This document shows, in pieces, positions 24,214 to 29,949 of a stretch of DNA of 29,949 nt. The stretch is from CAKSEI01 sp964403505 (lineage in GTDB: Bacteria; Bacillota; Clostridia; Oscillospirales; CAG-272). The notes below the pieces were generated by a model. It saw only the letters and a list, made by a program, of their open reading frames with translations. It searched no databases and was not told the DNA's origin. Both the position numbers and the translations under genes were made by a program. Numbering within the stretch: position 1 is the stretch's first letter; each line of letters starts with the position of its first letter. The stretch covers positions 1 through 29,949 of the forward strand of contig CAYOFP010000021.1 in NCBI GenBank assembly GCA_964403505.1, written 5' to 3'.

Positions 24214-25367
24214 GCGGCAAATTTATAAACAATATGTATTTTTTGTTCTCTGCCCTGATGCGTAGCTCTGCCCTGATATATCCCGATACGGGAAATAAAG
24301 GCAAACAGTATTTCAGGATCAAGTTCGGTCACGCTGTAATATCCCGTCAGCTCCCGGCTTAATTCCGACAAGACCGTATCATACAGCGTTTTATAGTCAA
24401 TATGATGGTTGGTGCATCCTGCCCTGCCCCTCTGCTTATACCTTGCACAGGCAAGCGCACACGGACTTCCCTTTCGCCTCGTTCCCACGGTCGTCATGCG
24501 GGCGCCGCAGTCGGCGCAATAGGCTACTCCCGAAAAAATATTGCAAAAGCCGCCCTTTTCGCCCGTGCGTTTATCGAGATATCGATTCGCCGCATCAAAG
24601 AGCTTTTTATCGACAATCGCCTCGTGTGCATTTAGGGCGACATGCCTAAGATCATACGGCACTTTCACGCTCTTCTTACTTTTGAAAGAGAGCTTTTTCG
24701 TCTTGCCCTGCCGCAAAACGCCGGTATACACATCGTTTCGTATCATCGCCCTGATCCGTCCGGGTGAAATGCCGAGCCGCTCCGAAATATCGCCCGGACG
24801 CACCCCTTTGGCGGCAAGAGAAAAAACCGCTCTTACCGTGTCGGCATTTTCATCCGGGAGGAGCTTGCCCGAACGCACGAGGTAACCGAACGGGGCCCTC
24901 GCACCGACAAAAATCCCGTTATCCATTTTGTTATAAAGCGCAGCCCGTATCTTAGACGATATATCACGGGAATAAAACTCATGCATCATATTTGCAAGCG
25001 GGGCGAGAATGACCGAGGACGCCGAATTCGATGTGTCTATACTCTCTCCGACAGAGATAAAGCGCACATTGTGCAGAGGAAAATACTCATCGATGAGCTC
25101 ATTCGCATCATTTGAATTTCGTGCCAGCCGGGAGAGATCCTTGACGATAACGGTATCTATCACACCGCACTCGATATCACGCATCAGCGCACTAAATCCC
25201 GGGCGGTCGGTTGTCGTGCCCGAAAAGCCGTCATCGACATACTCGCATAGCTCAGTAAGCCCGAGCGCACCCGCACGCTCACGCAGTATCGCCCTCTGAT
25301 TCTTTACTGATGCACTCTCGATCGACCGCTCGTCCTCTTTTGAGAGGCGGATATACAGAGCCGTCAT
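24204..25367 (-). CDS. Compact large-type serine recombinase
   Basis: 387 residues. Catalytic domain: YIRLSKEDE with the nucleophilic Ser9, then DGFSGTTTDRPGFSALM and IVKDLSRLARN, all standard for site-specific serine recombinases. A recombinase domain follows (PFGYLVR, around 160-250) and a zinc-ribbon domain with CADCGARM and later cysteines (around 275-320). The coiled-coil region is short, and total length is below the usual 500 or so, although the C-terminal beta end (IHIVYKFA) looks complete. Likely integrates, excises or inverts DNA. No other mobile-element genes or attachment repeats were identified here, so it may be a remnant or a solitary invertase-like enzyme. Its ATG overlaps the stop of a 24-codon leader ORF. 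Confidence 0.88.
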   Translation of the reverse strand: MTALYIRLSKEDERSIESASVKNQRAILRERAGALGLTELCEYVDDGFSGTTTDRPGFSALMRDIECGVIDTVIVKDLSRLARNSNDANELIDEYFPLHNVRFISVGESIDTSNSASSVILAPLANMMHEFYSRDISSKIRAALYNKMDNGIFVGARAPFGYLVRSGKLLPDENADTVRAVFSLAAKGVRPGDISERLGISPGRIRAMIRNDVYTGVLRQGKTKKLSFKSKKSVKVPYDLRHVALNAHEAIVDKKLFDAANRYLDKRTGEKGGFCNIFSGVAYCADCGARMTTVGTRRKGSPCALACARYKQRGRAGCTNHHIDYKTLYDTVLSELSRELTGYYSVTELDPEILFAFISRIGIYQGRATHQGREQKIHIVYKFAACH

Positions 25368-25438
25368 GCTCCAATCGCCTTTACGATCTCTTCGATATCT
25401 TCTGTTCCATATTCGGTCTCAACCGTGACCTGATCCAT
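25364..25438 (-). CDS. 24-residue leader ORF coupled to the recombinase
   Basis: ATG 25438 opens a reading frame MDQVTVETEYGTEDIEEIV ending KAIGA, with stop TGA overlapping the recombinase ATG (ATGA). GGGTGAT lies 4 nt upstream of the ATG and the frame covers the whole gap between the preceding terminator and the recombinase, which has no ribosome binding site of its own as good as this. Acidic, soluble, no known family recognised; its size recalls the small proteins that accompany transposon recombinases, but I cannot match it to one. Translational coupling is the most likely role (inference). Confidence 0.5.
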   Translation of the reverse strand: MDQVTVETEYGTEDIEEIVKAIGA

Positions 25439-25466
25439 AATATCACCCGTTTACAAATATGAAAAA

Positions 25467-25488
25467 GCGCAGTATTTTATTACTGCGC
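25467..25488 (-). terminator. Terminator upstream of the recombinase operon
   Basis: Perfect 8-bp stem GCGCAGTA / TACTGCGC with a 6-nt loop; on the minus strand it is followed by TTTTTC. It ends the upstream operon (HAD gene) only about 24 nt before the leader ORF, with no promoter visible between. Confidence 0.85.
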
Positions 25489-25490
25489 CA

Positions 25491-25561
25491 GGGCAATACT
25501 GAATAATTCCGGCGGTGCAAACGCCGTCAAGGCGTCAGCCGTGAATTATTCGGTGTTGCCC
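25491..25561. repeat. Nested inverted repeat at the end of the HAD gene
   Basis: Outer arms of 19 bp (25491-25509 and 25543-25561) with two non-Watson-Crick positions, plus an inner stem built on ACGCC/GGCGT (25521-25535) with CGGC/GCCG around it. The two imperfect outer pairs are U-G on plus-strand RNA but A-C on minus-strand RNA. The right arm includes the last codons of the HAD gene. Nature unknown: a structured RNA, a recombination site or an insertion remnant are all possible. Confidence 0.55.
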
Positions 25562-26382
25562 AGATTTTCCATATGCATATTTACGGTGATATCCTCGGCT
25601 CTTACTTTATCGAGAACAGAAAAAACGATCTTCTCCATCCTGCTTCCTTTTGTATAATCGGCAGGCGCCGTGAAATCGACACGTCCCTGAGTGAGAAGCT
25701 TCGTTGCAACGCCGTTATCCTCGCTGTATACCGCAACGGAGTGTCCGCCGTTTGACTTTACGAGCTTCATGCACGGCACATCGGTATATCCGTCGCCGAT
25801 GTATATCATATTGCGAAAAGGTACACGGCGCTTCTCGTCGGGAACATACTCGTTTACATCAGCATTATTATGTATATCGAGCACGTCCTTATTTATTCTG
25901 AAAAGAAACTGTGTCTTACTCGTATAATTCACTGCCATGGCAGGCCATACCGGCACACCGTGATCGTCATAACAAAAGGATGCTGCAAAAATATCCTTGA
26001 ATTCCTTTGCTACCGGAGTTCCCTCTATGATTTCCTTCAGTCCGGACGAGATGATATAATGCTCGGCCTGTACACCGATTTTTTCCGCATATTTGTTCAC
26101 ACGCGAAAACCATGTCTTCACGCCGTCATACAGCTTGACGCTCGCACCGAGCTTCACGAATTCTTCTCGGTTTAATAGCATCTTTCCCCGTGCGGCGCTG
26201 AGCATCACATACATGTATGCGAGGATCGAGTCCATACCGTTATCCGCCGCCGTTTTATTGCACAGCGACCAGAACTCGCCCGCATTCATGCCGAGTCCTT
26301 TGATAAACGCATATTCCTGCATATCCCGGGGAGACAGCGTCTTATCAAAATCGTACATGATAGCGCATACTGTCGGTTTCAT
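25546..26382 (-). CDS. HAD-superfamily hydrolase
   Basis: 278 residues from ATG 26382. Haloacid dehalogenase fold: motif I YDFDKTL (nucleophile and general acid Asp), motif II IISSGL (Ser), and motif IV YIGDGYTDVPCMKLVK (metal Asp residues). These are phosphatase-type signatures; substrate unknown. The start overlaps the stop of the glycosylase gene by ATGA; a start at 26400 in frame is possible but has no ribosome binding site. The C-terminal codons lie inside the inverted repeat at 25543-25561. Last gene of the operon that begins at 29393, so it is expressed with two DNA repair genes, although a link in function is not evident. Confidence 0.88.
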   Translation of the reverse strand: MKPTVCAIMYDFDKTLSPRDMQEYAFIKGLGMNAGEFWSLCNKTAADNGMDSILAYMYVMLSAARGKMLLNREEFVKLGASVKLYDGVKTWFSRVNKYAEKIGVQAEHYIISSGLKEIIEGTPVAKEFKDIFAASFCYDDHGVPVWPAMAVNYTSKTQFLFRINKDVLDIHNNADVNEYVPDEKRRVPFRNMIYIGDGYTDVPCMKLVKSNGGHSVAVYSEDNGVATKLLTQGRVDFTAPADYTKGSRMEKIVFSVLDKVRAEDITVNMHMENLGNTE

Positions 26383-26864
26383 TTCTTTATCACTTCCCAT
26401 TCGTGTACGAGCCGGTCAAGGCTGTACGATGCATTTGCCGGGCTGGTCGACGGCAGCCTGACAGCCTCGATGCCCGTGCTTTCTCTGATATATCTGTTAT
26501 ACAAATTATATGATGTCGTTCCGTTACAGAATATTTTATCTATTTTTGTTTTTCCGAGGATCGGCGCAATATCGTTCGGCCGGATATTTCTGATGCTCGC
26601 ATCCGATGAACCCGATATCTCACACGAGGCGATGACATCCCACATAGCAATATGCTCTCTGTGAGCAAAAGCCGCCTTCTCCTCCCGGCTCTCGAAATGC
26701 TCCACACAGTACAGCCGCTCCATCACACGCCAAAAACGGTTCTGCGGATGGTCATAAAAGAAACGACCCTCCCGTGACTTTACCGAGGGAAAGCTCCCGA
26801 GGATAAGGATCTGAGATTCCTCATCATACAGGGGAGGTATATTATGTAATACTTCGTTTCCCAT
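26379..26864 (-). CDS. DNA glycosylase of the UDG superfamily (hypoxanthine/uracil type)
   Basis: 161 residues with GSFPSVKSREGRFFYDHPQN near residue 23 and PSTSPANASYS near 138, matching the DNA-deoxyinosine glycosylase (UDG family 6, EC 3.2.2.15) pattern, which excises hypoxanthine from deaminated adenine. The FFYDHPQNRFW segment is characteristic of that group. GAGG lies about 10 nt upstream of ATG 26864, and the gene overlaps the AlkD-like gene by 23 nt and the HAD gene by 4 nt. Soluble, cytoplasmic. Exact base specificity is a family-level inference. Confidence 0.85.
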   Translation of the reverse strand: MGNEVLHNIPPLYDEESQILILGSFPSVKSREGRFFYDHPQNRFWRVMERLYCVEHFESREEKAAFAHREHIAMWDVIASCEISGSSDASIRNIRPNDIAPILGKTKIDKIFCNGTTSYNLYNRYIRESTGIEAVRLPSTSPANASYSLDRLVHEWEVIKK

Positions 26865-27537
26865 TTTTCAGCGTCCTCAAATACTCCTTCGTCTCATCCG
26901 AAATACGTTTGCTCTCTATCGCTTTCCGTATCGCACGGTCGTGCGTCACGGGCTCAAGTGCATGTTTTTCAAAAAAAGGAAGTATCTTATCATATTGCTT
27001 ATACAGCGCAGTCGCAAAATACCACGCAACCATCATGCTGATATAATACCGGTTCATATCGAGCGAACACAGCCGCTCCGCACATGAAACGTCAAAAGCA
27101 TCGTCGAGATAAAACGACATGAGCATACCGACGGCATACCGCACGGTATACTCACGGTCCGACGAAAGCCATCGGTCAACATGGGAGATGAGCTTTTCCT
27201 TATTCTTTGCAAAAACCTTCGGACGTACAGAATCGCACGTCGCCCAATTATCTATGTAAGGCAAAAAACACTCGATACGGGAGATACACTCGTCATAATC
27301 CCGTATTTTTTCTATCATAAACCCGTGCAGGTTGTTTTCTTCATAATAAAAGTGCGGCAGCTCGTCAAAAAATTCATCACGGCGCAGATCACTGAAAAAT
27401 TCACCTGCGAATTTGCGCAGAAGCGGCGTGCGGACGCCGATGATCCGCTCCTTTTCCACCGTCGGAATCAGCGAGCTGTTAAAATCACGGTAAGCCGTAT
27501 CGCTCATCTCAAAGAGCTTATTTATTACATACTCCAT
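26842..27537 (-). CDS. AlkD-like DNA alkylation repair protein
   Basis: 231 residues, helical-repeat (HEAT-like) protein of the AlkD family, which removes alkylated bases such as 3- and 7-methylpurines by clamping the DNA. Signature IDNWATCDSV near residue 98 carries the conserved Trp and Asp used for catalysis; RPKVFAKN and TVRYAVGMLMSFYLDD follow as in homologues. The start ATG 27537 overlaps the stop of the upstream LTA-like gene (TAATG), with GGAG 5 nt before it; a GTG at 27543 is an alternative. It overlaps the downstream glycosylase gene, forming a repair pair in one transcript. Confidence 0.9.
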   Translation of the reverse strand: MEYVINKLFEMSDTAYRDFNSSLIPTVEKERIIGVRTPLLRKFAGEFFSDLRRDEFFDELPHFYYEENNLHGFMIEKIRDYDECISRIECFLPYIDNWATCDSVRPKVFAKNKEKLISHVDRWLSSDREYTVRYAVGMLMSFYLDDAFDVSCAERLCSLDMNRYYISMMVAWYFATALYKQYDKILPFFEKHALEPVTHDRAIRKAIESKRISDETKEYLRTLKNGKRSIT

Positions 27538-29393
27538 TACCACTCCACATGCTTTTTACGGTAGAACTGGACGATCGCCAGCTTATCTGCTAGCTCCTTG
27601 CCTTTATCTGAAAGCTCATCCGTCAAAGCGCCTTGTTCAACATAAAAACCGTTTGAGGTGACCACGCTCATCTGCTCCATGACATCGGACATAAACTGCA
27701 TATACTCATTGCCCTCCCCGAAACCGCACTGCTCAAAGAGGACATTCATGAGAAACGCAGGACTCACCGTAGGTCCTTCACCGATGAAGTCATTTCCGAG
27801 AAGCTCTTTTGCTTTGTCATTTGCCCAGATCAGATACCGCGTGGAATAATAATTATAGAATCCTGTCTCGCTGTTCATATCAAAATTCACTCCGAGATCC
27901 TTATAGGCGCTCGAGCTGTTGCCGAGCCACGGATTATGGTCTCCGAATACGACCAGAACGACGGGCGCATCATCCTCCCTCAATTTGGATACGAGATCAT
28001 ACAGCCTCACGGCAGTATCGTGCACCGAGCCGAGATAGTTATTCAGAATATAATAGGTCGTATTGTCATTATATTCTCCATCCCACCAGCCGTCGCCCCA
28101 TTTGTCAAGCTGTTCTGACAAATACGGTCCGTGTCCCTGATATGATACGGAAAAATTAAAGTAGGGCACGCTCTTATCACGTGACTGATACAATTCATAC
28201 AGATCCGGTAAAAATACGTCGTCCAGGGCGATAACTCCGCCTGTCATAGAATTATATCTGTCCTCTGAAAAATAATAATTATCAAAACCCATATACGAAT
28301 TGATATTGAGCCGGTTATAAAACCAATTATAGCATGGATGCGCACCCTCTGCATAATACCCCTGATCCTTCAGATACCAGACATATGAGCCGGTAGGTGC
28401 ACGGAAATCGTCAAGCGTGGTATTTCCGGTCAAAAAGCACCGCTCGGTATCGATCGTGCCACCGGCAAATATATTCGTCACAAGCGAACCCGAATAGCTC
28501 TCCTCCTCGAGAAGATGATATGCGGCATAGACCTCGCTTGATATCCCCTCGATGCCGAGACGCTCAAAATCGTTGAATGCCTCGAGCTGTATGCCTATCA
28601 CATTTACTTTTTTCTCCTCGGGTATATCTTTGGCAGTATAAGCGCTGAGGATCTGCTTTGCGGCATTTGGAGAATAGCCAACGGGCTTATCGGGAAACGC
28701 ACTCGGGATACTGTGAATAAACGGATATATAAAGCCGTGCGCAACATACGTCTCGGTCGACGACCATGTGTGCTCGATATATGCATTTTTTGTCTTAACA
28801 TTATAAATACTATCCGACATATACACACTCCACAGCGGAATAAATGCAATGACGATCGCGGCAAGTCCGCACGCCCTGAAGCGGAAGCGGATATGCCCAC
28901 GCACGAAAAACGCAAGGAAAAGAGTGCCGAGCACAATCGCCGCCACCGAGAGCCACATATATTTCGTGAGAACGATCTCATAGCTGTCTTCTCCTGTAAA
29001 CTTCATCGCCATACCGATATTCGTGACGTCGGAAAACATAAAAGGATCGTCACGGAATATAAGTTTGAAATAATTACCGCAGGACATGACGAAAACAGGC
29101 ACCGCCACAGTCAAAAAAGCGATCCATGAACGTCCGGTCAGTGCATACATCAGCAATACAAGCAAAACGACGGGCAGTATATTGAGGACTGCGATCAGCG
29201 AGTTTTCAAAATACCCTCTGAACATCGACGAGGGATAATTACCGAATGCAAAAATCATACTCATAACACCGAGCGCAATGCCCGATGCGACGATCATAGC
29301 AAAATTCCATATCCAGAATACTTCCTTATTCTGATCCGTACTCTTTCCAAAAAGGAAAAACGATCTTATTTTTTTCACAACAATTACCTTCAT
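27537..29393 (-). CDS. LTA synthase-like sulfatase-fold membrane protein
   Basis: 618 residues. About five membrane helices in the first 200 residues, then an extracytoplasmic alkaline-phosphatase/sulfatase domain. Expected metal-site residues: Glu in IQLEAFND (271), nucleophilic Thr in GGTIDTE (313), and FGDHNP (Asp485, His486). Such enzymes transfer glycerol phosphate from phosphatidylglycerol to a growing polymer or modify wall glycans; the exact polymer is not determinable. Start: ATG 29393 has no clear ribosome binding site; GTG 29378, giving MKKIRSFFLF, has AAGG 8 nt upstream and is a real alternative. Heads a tight operon followed by the AlkD-like gene, transcribed from the promoter at 29415-29444. 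Confidence 0.88.
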   Translation of the reverse strand: MKVIVVKKIRSFFLFGKSTDQNKEVFWIWNFAMIVASGIALGVMSMIFAFGNYPSSMFRGYFENSLIAVLNILPVVLLVLLMYALTGRSWIAFLTVAVPVFVMSCGNYFKLIFRDDPFMFSDVTNIGMAMKFTGEDSYEIVLTKYMWLSVAAIVLGTLFLAFFVRGHIRFRFRACGLAAIVIAFIPLWSVYMSDSIYNVKTKNAYIEHTWSSTETYVAHGFIYPFIHSIPSAFPDKPVGYSPNAAKQILSAYTAKDIPEEKKVNVIGIQLEAFNDFERLGIEGISSEVYAAYHLLEEESYSGSLVTNIFAGGTIDTERCFLTGNTTLDDFRAPTGSYVWYLKDQGYYAEGAHPCYNWFYNRLNINSYMGFDNYYFSEDRYNSMTGGVIALDDVFLPDLYELYQSRDKSVPYFNFSVSYQGHGPYLSEQLDKWGDGWWDGEYNDNTTYYILNNYLGSVHDTAVRLYDLVSKLREDDAPVVLVVFGDHNPWLGNSSSAYKDLGVNFDMNSETGFYNYYSTRYLIWANDKAKELLGNDFIGEGPTVSPAFLMNVLFEQCGFGEGNEYMQFMSDVMEQMSVVTSNGFYVEQGALTDELSDKGKELADKLAIVQFYRKKHVEW

Positions 29394-29414
29394 CCATTTT
29401 TTATATTTGATTCT

Positions 29415-29444
29415 TTTATATTTATATTATACCACACTTGTCAA
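29415..29444 (-). promoter_or_regulatory. Promoter for the LTA synthase-like operon
   Basis: Minus strand TTGACA (29444-29439) and, after 18 bp, TATAAA (29420-29415). An extended -10 TGGTATAAT (TATAAT at 29431-29426) lies between them and could act with another -35; transcription start therefore lies between about 29408 and 29419. Confidence 0.65.
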
Positions 29445-29492
29445 GTCCCTATTTTAGCAAAAAAATCATGCGCCGTTTTTCTTATGATTCCC

Positions 29493-29521
29493 TTGATTTT
29501 GCGCTTTTTTTATGATATCAT
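29493..29521 (+). promoter_or_regulatory. Promoter of the tmRNA gene
   Basis: TTGATT (29493-29498), 17-bp spacer, TATCAT (29516-29521). The transcript would start near 29528, leaving a 5' leader of about 23 nt to be removed from the tmRNA precursor. Confidence 0.6.
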
Positions 29522-29550
29522 ATCTTCATATGAGAGATCATATTTTTAAT

Positions 29551-29900
29551 GGGGGTGTAATGGTTTCGACGTGGACCGTGAGACAAGATATAAGCCGATA
29601 GAGCCGGGCAATCTCTGAAAAGGCCTAAACTTAAAATTAAACGCTAACTCTAATAAAGTAGCTCTCGCTGCCTAAATTTGCAGCGCATCCGTCCTTATGA
29701 CCGTGGTAAGGGTAACGGGTGTCAGAAACACGGTAAATGTGAACGGCGAGTCGTCTGTGTAACCGTCACACAATAACAGACTACTCATATGTGCGGCGTG
29801 TCAATTTGCGGCATATGGGGAAACCTATAATTGACTGTATCGGGAGAAGGTCTTGAGGATCGATTTGCGGACAGGGGTTCGACTCCCCTCATCTCCACCA
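29551..29900 (+). ncRNA. ssrA: Transfer-messenger RNA (tmRNA)
   Basis: A one-piece tmRNA. The 5' end GGGGGUGUAAUGGUUUCGAC and the 3' end, with the T-arm GGGGTTCGACTCCCC and CATCTCCACCA, are diagnostic. The acceptor stem pairs GGGGGUG (29551-29557) with CAUCUCC (3' side) using two G-U pairs. The tag reading frame is 29643-29675: GCT AAC TCT AAT AAA GTA GCT CTC GCT GCC TAA, giving A-N-S-N-K-V-A-L-A-A. The tag rescues stalled ribosomes and its VALAA end targets the product for proteolysis. Length about 350 nt; CCA is encoded. Confidence 0.97.
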
Positions 29901-29911
29901 AAGCAGTATAA

Positions 29912-29948
29912 TCCGAACTCATTATTCTTCTTTGGAATAGTGTTCGGA
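29912..29948 (+). terminator. Stem-loop terminator after tmRNA (cut by window end)
   Basis: Arms TCCGAAC...TTATTC and GAATAG...TTCGGA with a small internal irregularity around loop TTCTTTG. The expected T tract would lie beyond the right edge of the window. Confidence 0.6.
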
Positions 29949-29949
29949 C

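Overview
The window looks like a chromosomal segment of a Gram-positive, low-to-mid GC anaerobe of the Bacillota, most likely class Clostridia. The support is: strong AGGAGG-type ribosome binding sites and sigma-A style promoters, S-layer homology (SLH) domains, a SpoIVFB-like M50 protease, a lipoteichoic-acid-synthase-like sulfatase, a VanZ protein, a CpsB/C/D-type bacterial tyrosine-kinase capsule module, and a one-piece tmRNA whose tag ends in VALAA. Species cannot be named from this sequence alone.

Layout. 1-2010: the start of an exported protein running off the left edge, a short Amidase_3 without signal peptide, a TtcA-like tRNA thiolase, and two very small proteins. 2135-4822: a secreted SLH protein with a phosphodiester-glycosidase-like domain. 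4866-7918: FkbM methyltransferase, aspartate kinase, and divergently an M50 protease. 7956-12131: a polyamine ABC transporter operon in which permease PotC and binding protein PotD are fused. 12147-13909: two divergent XRE regulators. 14047-17220: an ECF-type sigma factor carrying a tail of about 875 residues. 17390-22169: a VanZ gene and a capsule operon (capD, cpsC, cpsD, cpsB). 22203-25438: an Fe-S F420-hydrogenase-beta-like protein, a FeoB lacking its GTPase half, and a compact serine recombinase with a 24-codon leader ORF. 25546-29393: a tightly overlapping operon of LTA-synthase-like protein, AlkD-like protein, hypoxanthine/uracil-type DNA glycosylase and HAD hydrolase. 29551-29900: ssrA (tmRNA).

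How it fits together. Much of the window concerns the cell envelope: capsule synthesis and its tyrosine-phosphorylation control, LTA-like polymer synthesis, an SLH surface protein, a cell-wall amidase. Most operons can be delimited by eye because nearly every unit has a recognisable 17-18 bp spaced promoter and a stem-loop terminator.

Most interesting: (1) the giant sigma factor with an internally duplicated tail, no visible anti-sigma gene and a plausible self-recognised promoter; (2) Gly-Tyr-rich tails on both the tyrosine kinase CpsD and its membrane partner CpsC; (3) the PotC-PotD fusion that keeps a lipobox-like cysteine at the junction; (4) the recombinase locus with a leader micro-ORF, a nested inverted repeat and a truncated FeoB. 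All positions, motifs and spacings were read by eye; family assignments rest on motif recognition, not on database searches.
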